A stretch of DNA of 64,000 nt from Litoditis marina (GCA_964036275.1 OZ038438.1:4098978-4162977), one strand, 5' to 3'; numbered from the stretch's first letter, positions 1-10,870 are shown. The notes: generated from the letters alone by a model not told the origin. Numbers and translations are program-made.

Positions 1-373
1 GCACACTCCAAAACGATTGCTTGTCAACTGATTGACTGAGAATTCCAGCGTCATACTGTAGGTGTCTACGTGTTTGTGAAATATAGTATACCTCCTTCTC
101 GGAAGCCAGTTCATTGTGGGGAGTACCGTCTCGGGTCGCAGTTTTCCTAAATACCGAACTGTTATTAGAAAATTTGAAGTGAAGTTTAATGAATAAATAG
201 GTTTAATAAAATGAAACCTACAATCCTTATACCTAGAATCATGTGATTTCGTGTTGTTCCAAATCTGCGAGGCAGGCAGGATATTCCTAATAAAGTTGAA
301 TAGAAATGTTACGTATAAGGTTCGTTCTCTCCAAAGTAGGCTCAAAAGGCTTATTTTACTCTATTTCGCTGTG

Positions 374-443
374 TTTGTAGTTTGATCACGCTGTTTTTGA
401 TCGAAGTTCGTATATTACGTCGTGTTTCAAGATCAAACTACAA
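374..443. mobile_element. 70-bp palindromic MITE, TTGTAGTTTGATC family, copy 1
   Basis: The left arm TTTGTAGTTTGATC and the right arm GATCAAACTACAA are inverted repeats enclosing about 43 bp. The length is 70 bp, the same as the copies at 1161, 52921 and 61333. It encodes no protein and is best read as a very small non-autonomous inverted-repeat element. Confidence 0.75.
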
Positions 444-1160
444 GGGAGATTCGGTTATTCTCTATAACACGTGAAGGTAGATCAACAAGTCAGCATTTCA
501 TTATCGCACGACTGACGTGTCTCGAGAGTTTTCGTAACTGGCAATTTTCCTAACTAACTAACTAACTAACTAACTAGCTCGGCCTAACTAAATGTGGTTC
601 TGCTGTTCTACCACTTTCTCGTTCAGTCTGAACAAGATTGGACCCAGGACAATGAGAGCAGACGAAAGCTTTGAAATTTGCTGAATGAAAACTTGAGACT
701 ATCGTTATTTTTATTTTAACTTGTGTAACTTTAGAACTTTTTCTATAACAGAGCATTTGTATGATCTTCACCCTCCGCATGTGATATTGATAGATATAAT
801 TTCACCTCTCTCTTTTTGCCTGTTTCTCCTTAACGACAAGTTGGTGGAAATATTGATCGATAAGGAATTGAGAATCCTAAAATGATCTGAGTTGAGAAAT
901 TTCAGACTAACTCTGAAGTCGAGAACACTACTAGATACAGATACTTCATAAATAGATTGTTCGCTTTGATAACATTTTCAACTATAGTGCAGAGCATGCT
1001 CCGTGAGAGTATTCACCTTTCACTAATTCTGACATGACCTATCACAAAGAGTGTTCGAAAGTTACCGACCAAGTTTAAGTTCGAATCAGAAAATATGTAC
1101 TATAGGGATTGCTATTTTCAAAACAAGCATATAGGGTGCATGTGGCTTTATCCCGATGTT

Positions 1161-1230
1161 TTTGTAGTTTGATCCCTTGGCTTTTGTTCGAAATTAGCAA
1201 ATAACGGTGTGTATCGAGATCAAACTACAA
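1161..1230. mobile_element. 70-bp palindromic MITE, copy 2
   Basis: It has the same terminal arms as the copy at 374-443 and the same 70-bp length, but a diverged interior. It lies just downstream of the chromodomain exons. Confidence 0.75.
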
Positions 1231-1424
1231 CGAATATTAGATTACTTCTTATAGTAAGTTCAAATGTGTATTTAAGAAGCCTCGGTGGGAATGATGCAGA
1301 TTATATCAAAAGTAATAATGAATCCACCGAAAACACTATAAAAATTGGTTGTTTTATTGTGATTGTTTTCTCCTTTCGTGTTTTTCCATTTGAATCTTGA
1401 TGAGTAAATAAACCTAAGGCTGAC

Positions 1425-1747
1425 CATATCATCCTGATGTACCCAGGAATTGTCCGAATCTGGATACCCCTTCCAATGCACGAAATACCAACGCTTCTTA
1501 TCTTTCATCTTATGGTCCAGGATCATATCTATCTGAAACATCATCAATGGATGGAACAACATATATACAGAAAATGTGCTATTTATCATTGCACGTTCAC
1601 GCCGATGCGTTTTCCACGTTTCGTGTCAGAGGCCTCACAATGTTTGAATGAGTACTGTAACTGTGGCTGGAGTGAAGTAGATGAGTTGAAAGATAAACCC
1701 ACCTCGTACTGCTTTTCCTTCCGACGTCTACGATTTTTCGCCGTAAC
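1425..1747 (-). CDS. Chromodomain protein, HP1-like (two internal exons, partial)
   Basis: Two minus-strand exons, 1703-1747 and 1425-1532, join in phase to give a chromodomain. The first ends in a basic run followed by KQYE. The second begins IDMILDHK and contains HWKGYPDSDNSW. Both are bounded by AG acceptors and GT donors on the minus strand. The three aromatic methyl-lysine cage positions of HP1 chromodomains are present: the Tyr before the first strand, and the Trp and Tyr of HWKGY. Proteins with this domain usually bind methylated histone H3 tails in the nucleus; that role here is inference. I could not find the start exon, a chromoshadow domain or the 3' end nearby. The fragment could belong to an HP1/CBX-like host gene or be a domesticated or decayed chromodomain of a retrotransposon. 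The intron between the exons and the basic residues before the domain favour a host gene. Confidence 0.6.
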
Positions 1748-2203
1748 CTAGAAAGAGCGAAACATAGAAATCAGGGAAAATTGGGAAATTCAGCAATGAG
1801 TGTGCATTGTGCACTTAATTCATAGCGTGCTGCGTACGTTGTACTGATACGTTTGACCTGTGATGGAACAAAGGCTCGAACTGTTCTTATATTGCAGAAT
1901 GTTCCATCACTCACCGATCCCTTCTTCCTCGAACTCATTACGTGTAGTACGATCGGTGGAACACAGAAAATGTGCTCGATTGCCCCTGAAATGCACCAAG
2001 GTCAAACTACAAACACAGCAGAAAGAAACAAAAACAATTTGTCTGCATTTAGAGAGCTCCCAATAACAAAACAAATGGACAGTTTTTCGCAACAAAAAAG
2101 TTCCTAACGAGCAGGAAAATCAACAATTGATGAACAGCATGACTCGAAAACGAAGAAGAGTGAAGGTTTACACTTGTATAGGGAGGGTGCGATAACAACG
2201 TAG

Positions 2204-2271
2204 TTGTAGTTTGAACGGCATTCCTGAGTACTTTCATATTACAGATGAAATATAGCGTTATCAAACTACAT
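2204..2271. mobile_element. Palindromic MITE, TTGTAGTTTGATC family, copy 3
   Basis: The left arm TTGTAGTTTGAAC and the right arm TATCAAACTACA enclose a diverged interior. A solitary right arm of the same family lies upstream at about 1996-2009. Confidence 0.65.
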
Positions 2272-3498
2272 TCAGAGCATCAGTACTCAGACACAACATA
2301 ACATTTGCAGGTAAAGAGAAGCATAGTCCTAGCTATTCCTATTTCGACTTCTACAGTGTACAACTTTTTGGAGATTAATTTCTATTGGATATATAGTGTT
2401 TCACGAGAAAAGTTTGTGATTTCATGTTATGCCAAGGTTACGAAACCACAAAATCAATTTTCATCCGAAAACTCTGCTATATGAAAAATAAGTATCTAAG
2501 GCTTTTTCTCAACAAAGAAGTTTTCAGATCATACTAGGTATTTTGTAGGTTCATTTTGTCTTTCATCTTTTGGAAAACGGACACACATCTTTGTGGTTGT
2601 CTTGTCTACACAGAACATTTCCGCCAACTTGATACGTGTGAGGTGAAAAGCCGATTTATGAACATCGCGGCCTTTTCATCTTAACCTGCAGTGTCGCGAA
2701 ACAGTGTGCAAAGCGAGAGACGCAGAATGGTACCAGGATGTTCTACATACATACAGTACAATTTGGTTTATAGGGCTTGGGCGTAAGGAAATGTACGCGA
2801 AAGAGAAAGAGAGGGGAAGAGAGAAAGAGAAAGAAAGAGAAAGAAAGAGGGAGAGAGAGAGAGAGGGAGGGAGGGAGAGAGATATTTCGCAAGTCCGGTA
2901 ATATCACCTGTAAAACCGATGTGAGAATTGTGGTGCAGGAGTGCAAATGGCGAGTATTGTATTGGTGCCTGTTGCACCTTCTCAGAACATTGAAGGCAAT
3001 AAATCCGGGTGACCTAGCTCAGTACTCCAAAGTTTTAAGAAATTCAAATTAGGCGGAATAGAATACGAATGAAATAAAAGCAGAACCCAGAAAGAAACCG
3101 AACACCCAATCAAAACTAATAAAGATCACTCCACCTCAAGTTATTAATTAAATTTGTTGAAAGTACGATGTTCTCGAAAAAGCAGGTATACAGTGCGCTT
3201 CAGTATCTGACTGTCGATGACTATACCACCGGTGACTTGTTGCATACAGCCGACTAATAGAAAACCGATCCCTCAAGTATGTGTCAGCTGAACAATGTTA
3301 GGTAAACACAACATGGCTGAAACTGAGGAAATAAAATAGGATACTATTTAAAATGTTTTTAACATAGATGAAGGCTAGAACATGATATCCAGTTTTACAT
3401 TTCAGTTTCTTTCTCTAAGTCTTTCCTTCGTATTTCAAATGGTTCCTCATTTCGGAAATTGCAGACTTGCGAGCTTCATATTACCGCAAGTATTAATT
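2272..3498. other. Intergenic stretch without recognisable genes
   Basis: AT-rich sequence with no exon that I can support. It includes a GA-rich low-complexity run at 2800-2885. Open frames across that run are only simple-repeat translations. Confidence 0.5.
2800..2885. repeat. GA-rich microsatellite
   Basis: An interrupted (GA)n/(GAAA)n purine tract. The Arg/Glu/Lys-rich frames across it are artefacts of the repeat. Confidence 0.9.
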
Positions 3499-4320
3499 GA
3501 GCCACTCAAAATCGTTTCGACCCTGATTCAAGACGATTTTGGTGTTGTTCTCAGAGGGTTGGGTCATCATCAGTTGAACCCCTCTGCGAACTTGAAAAAC
3601 AGGACGAGAAGACTTACCACCGTCTTCTGACGAAGAATGAGTAAAAATGGCATTGCTTTCACTTCATCGCACATTAGGATTGTTAAAGTCGAACTCGAAA
3701 CTCGACTCGACTCGAAAAAACGAAATTTTTCGAGTTGAGTCGAACTCGAAACTCGAAAACTCTAAATTTCTCAAAACTCGAAAACTCGAAATTTTCCAAA
3801 AACGCGAAAACTCGAAATTTTCCAAAATTCGAAAACTCGAAATTTCCCAAAACTCGAAAACTCGAAAACTCAAAATTTTGAACGCGAAAACTCGAAAATC
3901 AAAATTTCGGACTCGAAAAATGTCTCTTTTGGGTCCAAAAACACTCAAAACTCGAAAAATTTCGAGTTGAGTCGAACTCGAAACTCGAAAACTCGAAATT
4001 TCCCAAAACTCGAAAACTCGAAAACTCGAAAACACGAAAATTTTTAAAACTCAAAAACCCGAAAACTCGAAATTTTTCAAAACTCGAAAACTCGATAACT
4101 CGAAAACTCGAAATTTCCCAAAACTCGAAAACTCGAAAACTCGAAATTTCCCAAAACTCGAAAACTCGAAATTTTGAACTCGATTAACAACCCTATCGCA
4201 CATTCAAGCTCGAGAGCTGTTATACGTGTTTCCACCTTACCACCTCAACTGATGATGACCCAACCCTCTGAGAACAACACAATCGTCTTGAATCAGGGTC
4301 GAACCGATTTTGAGTGGCAC
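3499..4320. mobile_element. Long inverted-repeat element with a nested CTCGAAAA array
   Basis: Two arms of about 80 bp, 3499-3583 and 4240-4320, are near-perfect reverse complements; GAGGGTTGGGTCATCATCAG on the left matches CTGATGATGACCCAACCCTC on the right. Between them lies a run of CTCGAAA-type units (about 3675-4195). That run begins with a near match to the TTGTTAA boundary and ends with GATTAACAACCCTA, the ends of a separate repeat family seen at 48484 and 59612. It looks like one foldback element into which another repeat inserted. Confidence 0.7.
3672..4197. repeat. CTCGAAAA-array element, copy 1
   Basis: More than 40 imperfect CTCGAAA/CTCGAAATTT units, ending at ATTAACAACCCTA. The array is quasi-palindromic because CTCGAAA and TTTCGAG interdigitate. 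Long open frames on both strands are translations of the repeat, not genes. Confidence 0.85.
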
Positions 4321-4424
4321 CTTTCACTGAGCACATATTTCCATAATAACATCCAAAAAGTCTTAATGACAACAAATATTTTTGTTTTAAATAAATATAA
4401 CAATATTAATTGAGCGTTCTATAG

Positions 4425-4652
4425 TTCGTTTCACCCACTTATGACCCTCTACAGTAATCTGCTCGAACTTTCAGGTCAAAGTTTGGTATATTGGCGGTTT
4501 CGGATTTTCTTCAAATTGTGTTAGTGTCTTCTGCACGTGTACTTCTACAAACTCTGAAAGCTTGAAACCAAAAAATCGAATTCTTCTTTAGAAAAAGCCT
4601 ACTGATATTTGAGAGATTACTGTAGAAGGACATGGATTGGTGAAACAGAGTG
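4425..4652. mobile_element. About 230-bp inverted-repeat element, family shared with 52247
   Basis: The left end TAGTTCGTTTCACC with CTACAGTAATCT, and the right end AGATTACTGTAGAAGG with GGTGAAACAGA, are imperfect inverted repeats. The same arrangement of motifs and a similar length recur at 52247-52489, which supports a dispersed MITE-like family. Confidence 0.6.
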
Positions 4653-5023
4653 TAACATCACGCATTTAGTAGTGGAGGGGTACGGTAACAATGAAAAGTT
4701 TGAAACGAGAATTTTCGTTTGCATGCACGTTTTATTCATAAGTGAAGGATTTCTTTCATCTCATATTTTAGATATTTTTTCTAAAGATGTATGTCTACAT
4801 GTGATAATTGGGATGTGATAATTGGTTTGCAACCTGCATAGAGGAACTAAACAAAACGCGACCTTTCCCCAAATGGTGCTATCGGCTTATTGATTGGTAC
4901 TAGTTCAAAGCTGTATACCATGAGAAATCGTAGTCCATATTCCTCACATACTATAGTCATAGTACTATGTTACAAATGTTGCAAGTTTGAAAGCAAGGTT
5001 TCTGTAACCGGATATTGAAAACA

Positions 5024-5066
5024 CAAGGAAGGTCGCCGGCGGCTAAAGCCGCCTCCGCCTCCCTTG
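5024..5066. repeat. 43-bp GC-rich hairpin H1 at left border of satellite locus
   Basis: Palindromic sequence with outer stem CAAGGAAGG/CCTCCCTTG and inner stem GGCGGC-TAAA-GCCGCC. It is followed by a conserved flank containing GAGAGCTTCCTGG and then by the 25-bp tandem array. It is almost identical to the hairpin at 10828-10870. Confidence 0.8.
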
Positions 5067-5119
5067 TTTTTATTCCGGGCTAGCGAGAGCTTCCTGGTCC
5101 TGTTCTGAAAATGGACCGC

Positions 5120-6832
5120 GAAAGCTCTCCTTAACAGTGCGAGACCTCTCCAAAGCGCGAGTCCTCTCTTCAACATTAGCGCGAGACTTTTCCTTCCATA
5201 GAGCGCAAGACCTCTCTCTAACATAGAGCGCGAGACCTCTCTCAATAACATAGAGCGCGAAACTTCTTCTTAAGAGCGCGAAAATTCTCCCTAACATAGG
5301 GCGCGGAACCTCTCCTTACCATAGAGCGCAAAACTTCTCCCTAACATGGAGCGCGGAATTTCTTCCTTACCATAGAGCGCGAAACTTCTCCCTAACATAG
5401 AACGCAAAACTTCTCCCTAACATAGAACGCGAAATCTCTTCTCACCATAGAGCGTGAAATTTCTCCCTAACATAGAGCGCGGAATTTCTTCCTTACCATA
5501 GAGCGCGAAACTTCTCCCTAACATAGAACGCGAAACTTCTCTTTAATATAGGGCGCGAAACCTCTCCTTACCATAGAGCGCGAAACTTCTCCCTAACATA
5601 GAGCGCGGAATTTCTTCCTTACCATAGAGCGCGAAACTTCTCCCTAACATAGAACGCGAAACTTCTCCCTAACATAGAGCGCGGAATTTCTTCCTTACCA
5701 TAGAGCGCGAAACTTCTCCCTAACATAGAGCGCGGAATTTCTCCCTAACATAGAACGCGAAACTTCTCCCTAACATAGAGCGCGGAATTTCTTCCTTACC
5801 ATAGAACGCGAAACTTCTCCCTAACATAGAGCGCGGAATTTCTCCCTAACATAGAACGCGAAATCTCTTCTCACCATAGAGCGTGAAATTTCTCCCTGAC
5901 ATAGAGCGCGGAATTTCTTCCTTACCATAGAGCGCGAAACTTCTCCCTAACATAGAACGCGAAACTTCTCCCTAACATAGAACGCGAAACTTCTCCTTAA
6001 CATAGGGCGCGAAACCTCTCCTTACCATAGAGCGCGAAACTTCTCCCTAACATAGAGCGCGGAATTTCTTCCTTACCATAGAGCGCGAAACTTCTCCCTA
6101 ACATAGAACGCGAAACTTCTCCCTAACATAGAACGCGGAATCTCTTCTTACCATAGAGCGCGAAACTTCCCCTAACATAGAACGCGAAATCTCTTCTTAC
6201 CAAAGAGCGTGAAATTTCTTCCTTACCATAGAGCGCGAAACTTCTCCCTAACATATAGCGCAAAACTTCTCCTTAAGAGCACGAAAATTCTCCCTAACAT
6301 AGAGCGCGAAACTTCTCCCCAACATAGAGCGCGGAATTTCTTCCTTACGATAGAACGCGAAACTTCTCCTCAACATATAGCGCGAAACTTCTCCTTAAGA
6401 GCGCGAAAATTCTCCCTAACATAGAACGCGAAATCTCTTCTTACCATAGAGCGTGAAATTTCTTTCTTACCATAGAGCGCGAAACTTCTCCCTAACATAT
6501 AGCGCGAAACTTCTCCTTAAGAGCGCGAAAATTCTCCCTAACATAGAACGCGAAATCTCTTCTTACCATAGAGCGTGAAATTTCTTCCTTACCATAGAGC
6601 GCGAAACTTCTCCCTAACATATAGCGCGAAACTTCTCCTTAAGAGCGCGAAAATTCTCCCTAACATAGAGCGCGAAACTTCTCCCCAACATAGAGCGCGG
6701 AATTTCTTCCTTTCGATAGAACGCGAAACTTCTCCTCAACATATAGCGCGAAACTTCTCCTTAAGAGCGCGAAAATTCTCCCTAACATAGAGCGCGAAAC
6801 TTCTCCCTAACATAGAGCGCGTCTCGCCTAAA
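5120..6832. repeat. 25-bp satellite array (CATAGAGCGCGAAACTTCTC type)
   Basis: About 65 tandem monomers of roughly 25 bp, each with the core CATAGAGCGCGAAAC or a GCGGAATTTC variant followed by TTCTCCCTAA. Monomers combine into higher-order blocks; a 366-bp block is repeated, for example around 6209 and 6575. The monomer length is not a multiple of three, so the MKFLPYHRARNF-type frames are not genes. Confidence 0.95.
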
Positions 6833-7371
6833 TAGGGCGCGGGAGTTTCCTTTACCTTTACCATAGGGCGCGGAAGTTCCCCCTAACTTAGTGCTCGGGA
6901 GTTTCCCTTAACATAGAGAGCAAAAGTTCTTCCCAATATAGGGCGCGGGAGTTCCCCTAACTCGTGAGTCCCCCTTAACTTATGGCGCGGGAGTTTCCCT
7001 TAACATAGAGCGCAAAAGTTCCTTCTAATATAGGGCGCGGGAGTTTCCTTTACCTTTACCATAGGGCGCGGAAGTTCCCCCCAACTTAGGGCTCGGGAGT
7101 TTCCCTTAACGTAGAGAGCAAAAGTTCTCTCCAATATAGGGCGCGGAAGTTCCCCTAACTCGTGAGTCCCCCTTAACTTATGGCGCGGGAGTTTCCCTTA
7201 ACATAGAGCGCAAAAGTTCTTTCTAATATAGGGCGCGGGAGTTCCCCCTAACTTAGGGCTCGGGAGTTTCCCTTAACGTAGAGAGCAAAAGTTCTCTCCA
7301 ATATAGGGCGCGGAAGTTCCCCTAACTCGTGAGTCCCCCTTAACTTATGGCGCGGAAGTTTCCCTTAACAT
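6833..7371. repeat. Higher-order satellite, about 167-bp unit
   Basis: Related monomers with ATAGGGCGCGGGAGTTCCCC and TAGAGAGCAAAAGTTCTTTC variants are organised into units of about 167 bp (equivalent positions 7214 and 7381). Composition shifts from the GAAAC-rich monomers on the left to GGGAGTTCCC-rich monomers here. Confidence 0.9.
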
Positions 7372-8240
7372 AGAGCGCAAAAGTTCTTTCTAATATAGGG
7401 CGCGGGAGTTCCCCCTAACTTAGGGCTCGGGAGTTTCCCTTAACGTAGAGAGCAAAAGTTCTTTCCAATATAGGGCGCGGAAGTTCCCCTAACTCGTGAG
7501 TCCCCCTTAACTTATGGCGCGGAAGTTTCCCTTAACATAGAGCGCGTTTCGCTGAAATAGGGCACGGGAGTTTCCTTTACTATAGGGCGCGGCAGTTTCC
7601 TTTATCATAGGGTGCGGAAGTTCCCCTTAACTTAGGGCGCGGGAGTTTCCCTTAACATAGAGCGCAAAAGTTCCTTCTAATATAGGGCGCGGGAGTTTCC
7701 TTTACCTTTACCATAGGGCGCGGAAGTTCCCCCCAACTTAGGGCTCGGGAGTTTCCCTTAACGTAGAGAGCAAAAGTTCTTTCCAATATAGGGCGCGGAA
7801 GTTCCCCTAACTCGTGAGTCCCCCTTAACTTATGGCGCGGAAGTTTCCCTTAACATAGAGCGCGTTTCGCTGAAATAGGGCACGGGAGTTTCCTTTACTA
7901 TAGGGCGCGGCAGTTTCCTTTATCATAGGGTGCGGAAGTTCCCCTTAACTTAGGGCGCGGGAGTTTACGTTAACATTTGCTTCATTTGCTTCACTTTTTT
8001 TTCGGCTAAAAGGGCAAGATTCAGTTGAACATTAACTTGTCATTCCAAAATTCAAATACCAACAACAGCCGATTGCAATGGGTTTGGAAATGAAAATCAG
8101 CCAATTGCACGTTTTCCACGTCCTCTCCCTTCTTCTTTTCCAACTACAAAGTGCACCATTTCTTTTCGATTTCTCAACCAAAACGCTTTTGCCTCAGACA
8201 TACACACACACACACCAAGCAACGGTTTTATATTAGTAGA
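7372..8240. repeat. 869-bp tandem duplication, copy 1
   Basis: This segment is repeated essentially unchanged at 8241-9109. It consists of about 590 bp of satellite monomers, then about 280 bp of non-satellite sequence (from about 7965) that ends with a CA microsatellite and GGTTTTATATTAGTAGA. Near identity of the copies implies a recent duplication or ongoing homogenisation. Confidence 0.92.
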
Positions 8241-9109
8241 AGAGCGCAAAAGTTCTTTCTAATATAGGGCGCGGGAGTTCCCCCTAACTTAGGGCTCGGG
8301 AGTTTCCCTTAACGTAGAGAGCAAAAGTTCTTTCCAATATAGGGCGCGGAAGTTCCCCTAACTCGTGAGTCCCCCTTAACTTATGGCGCGGAAGTTTCCC
8401 TTAACATAGAGCGCGTTTCGCTGAAATAGGGCACGGGAGTTTCCTTTACTATAGGGCGCGGCAGTTTCCTTTATCATAGGGTGCGGAAGTTCCCCTTAAC
8501 TTAGGGCGCGGGAGTTTCCCTTAACATAGAGCGCAAAAGTTCCTTCTAATATAGGGCGCGGGAGTTTCCTTTACCTTTACCATAGGGCGCGGAAGTTCCC
8601 CCCAACTTAGGGCTCGGGAGTTTCCCTTAACGTAGAGAGCAAAAGTTCTTTCCAATATAGGGCGCGGAAGTTCCCCTAACTCGTGAGTCCCCCTTAACTT
8701 ATGGCGCGGAAGTTTCCCTTAACATAGAGCGCGTTTCGCTGAAATAGGGCACGGGAGTTTCCTTTACTATAGGGCGCGGCAGTTTCCTTTATCATAGGGT
8801 GCGGAAGTTCCCCTTAACTTAGGGCGCGGGAGTTTACGTTAACATTTGCTTCATTTGCTTCACTTTTTTTTCGGCTAAAAGGGCAAGATTCAGTTGAACA
8901 TTAACTTGTCATTCCAAAATTCAAATACCAACAACAGCCGATTGCAATGGGTTTGGAAATGAAAATCAGCCAATTGCACGTTTTCCACGTCCTCTCCCTT
9001 CTTCTTTTCCAACTACAAAGTGCACCATTTCTTTTCGATTTCTCAACCAAAACGCTTTTGCCTCAGACATACACACACACACACCAAGCAACGGTTTTAT
9101 ATTAGTAGA
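8241..9109. repeat. 869-bp tandem duplication, copy 2
   Basis: Second copy of the 7372-8240 unit at an offset of 869 bp. It ends exactly where the hairpin at 9110 begins; copy 1 instead runs straight into copy 2 without a hairpin. Confidence 0.92.
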
Positions 9110-9149
9110 CAAGGAAGGTACCCCGGGCTACGCCCGGGTCCCTCCCTTG
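9110..9149. repeat. 40-bp GC-rich hairpin H2
   Basis: The outer stem CAAGGAAGG/CCTCCCTTG matches the hairpins at 5024 and 10828, but the inner stem is replaced by CCCGGGC-TAC-GCCCGGG. Pairing is preserved while sequence differs, as expected if the fold matters. Confidence 0.8.
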
Positions 9150-9284
9150 ATGAGTATAGGCCGGTGTGTGCGTCGGGATGCCTCTTTTTTCTTTTCTGTT
9201 TTTCTTTTTCGTCCTCTCTCTTCCTAACATAGTTGGAATTACATAGACATCGAACGTATGGAGTGCAATAGAAGTTCGAGTTTC

Positions 9285-9385
9285 TTTTCATTTTCTCCTT
9301 CTCTCTCTTTCTATCTCTCTCTTTTTCTCTTTCTCTCTCTCTCTCTCTCTATTTCTCTTTACCTCTCTTTCACTCTTTGTCTTCT
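9285..9385. repeat. CT microsatellite
   Basis: (CT)n/(CTTT)n tract between hairpin H2 and the next tandem array. Confidence 0.9.
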
Positions 9386-9444
9386 GTCTCTCCTATTTGG
9401 GACGGTTCACCCGCTGAATTGTTTGTGTTTGTAACTGTAGTTGT

Positions 9445-9635
9445 ATAACATAGACAGCCAAAATGGGGAGAATGGGGTTCACATGGACCGCGAATATGGG
9501 GAGAGTGAAGCTCACATAGACAGTCGGGCTCACATAGACAGCCAAAATAGGGACAGTGGGGCCCACATAGACAGCCAAAATGGGGAGAGTGGGGCTCACA
9601 TAGACACTCAAAATGGAGAACCTAACATGGAGAGC
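9445..9635. repeat. 33-bp minisatellite
   Basis: Five to six tandem copies of a unit of about 33 bp with the core CACATAGACAGCCAAAATGG. Because 33 is divisible by three, a frame reads through it as repeats of HIDSQNGESGA. It has no gene context and related units continue at 11530-11830. Confidence 0.85.
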
Positions 9636-9639
9636 GATA

Positions 9640-10312
9640 TCTCTCCCTAACACAGAGAGCGAGACCCTAACTCAGAGCGGAGACCTTTTGCTTACATAGA
9701 GCGCGAGACTCTCTCCTTAACATAGAGCGCAAGATCTCTTCCTTAACATAAAGCGCGAGATCTCTTCCTTAACATAGAACCCAACATCTCTAACATAGGG
9801 CGCGAAATCCTCCTCCACATAGAGCGTGATATCTCCTCCAGACATAGAGAGCAATCCCTCTCCCTAACATAGAGAGCGAGACCCTAACTTAGAGCGGAGA
9901 CCTTTTGCTTACATAGAGCGCGAGACTCTCTCCTTAACATAGAGCGCGAGATCTCTTCCTTAACATAGAGCGCGAGATCTCTTCCTTAACATAAAACCCA
10001 ACATCTCTAACATAGGGTGCGAAATCCTCCTCCACATAGAGCGTGATATCTCCTCCTGACGTGGAGAGCAATCCCTAACATAGAGAGCGAGACTTCTTTC
10101 TCCCTAAAATAGGGAGTGCCAAAGTTCTCCCTAACATAGAGAGCTAGAGTTCTCCTAAACATAGAGCGCGAGAGTCTCCCTCACATAGAGCGCGAGACCT
10201 CTCCTTTACATAGAGCGCGAGACCTCCCGCTAACATAGAGCGCGAGCGTTCTTCCCAACATAGGGCGCGAGAGTTCTTCCCAACATAGGGCGCGGAAGTT
10301 TTTGTCAACACC
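9640..10312. repeat. 25-bp satellite array, third block
   Basis: CATAGAGCGCGAGACTCTC-type monomers related to the 5120-6832 array. A 217-bp higher-order unit is duplicated (landmark GAGACCCTAA at 9661 and 9878). Confidence 0.9.
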
Positions 10313-10389
10313 CTAGCCGTAATAATATCAGAACGCGAGAACAACACAGTAAAAAATCTCTTTTTGTCTACAATTATCCGGATGTAGAG

Positions 10390-10827
10390 TTTCTTCTTGG
10401 TTTGCTCTTCATGGAATCCAGCAGGAAGAAGAAGCCCCAGTGGCTCCAACAGCAGCACTTTGGACCATCCATCCAATCCACAACAGCAGCTCCATTCCGG
10501 AGCAGGCATCCTCGGGGCGAACAGAGCGTTCGAATGGCTCTCTACCTTCCCGCCGCGCTTTTATACCCATTTTCCTACCCTGTTAAGCCATTCCTGTTAA
10601 CCGTGACGGCGTGAAACTTGTCTATCCTGTTTAGATAATAAATTTTCTATTGCCAAATCCCAGCAGCAACCGGTTTGGGAAAATGAAATTGCACGTTCTC
10701 TCACGCCATTTGCCTCACCCAGCTTGCCTCAGTTTCCTCACCATTTTTCGACCAAAAGTGCAATAGTGAAGCAAAATCGGACACACAGACAGACAGACAG
10801 ACCAAACAACGCAAATATAATAGAGGA
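10390..10827. repeat. Non-satellite segment preceding hairpin H3
   Basis: A GC-rich block (10490-10620, including ATCCTCGGGGCGAACAGAGC) is repeated at 11384-11503. It is followed by a segment resembling the 7965-8240 spacer: CACGTTCTCTC, CGACCAAAAGTGC, a CAGACAGA microsatellite and ATAATAGAGGA leading into hairpin H3. Frames in this block are open by chance and I do not call a gene. Confidence 0.7.
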
Positions 10828-10870
10828 CAAGGGAGGGCGCCGGCGGCTAAAGCCGCCTCCGCCTCCCTTG
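10828..10870. repeat. 43-bp GC-rich hairpin H3
   Basis: Perfect outer stem CAAGGGAGG/CCTCCCTTG and inner stem GGCGGC-TAAA-GCCGCC, followed by a flank with GGGAGCTTCCTGG that matches the flank of H1, then by a tandem array. Confidence 0.8.

Larger units (their letters stand above)
1..1424. other. Non-coding stretch at window start with two palindromic elements
   Basis: No convincing exon was found here. The stretch holds two copies of the TTGTAGTTTGATC palindromic family (374-443 and 1161-1230) and a short CTAA tandem run near 553-576. It may be intron or 3' flank of the chromodomain gene, which reads leftwards into it. Confidence 0.5.

Noticed and set aside
3647..4035. Frames of 107-123 codons on both strands
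   Set aside because: They are low-complexity translations of CTCGAAA/TTTCGAG units.
6209..6790. Two near-identical 71-codon frames starting MKFLPYHRARNF
   Set aside because: They are translations of the 25-bp satellite and its 366-bp higher-order repeat; no splice, promoter or codon evidence.
9441..9650. Repetitive HIDSQNGESGA frame on the plus strand
   Set aside because: The 33-bp minisatellite happens to be divisible by three; diverged units elsewhere break the frame and no gene signals are present.
10144..10614. Frames with KKKPQWLQQQ on plus and CCCGLDGWSK on minus
   Set aside because: They lie in a repeated spacer of the satellite locus; the second copy at 11384 is not open in the same way.
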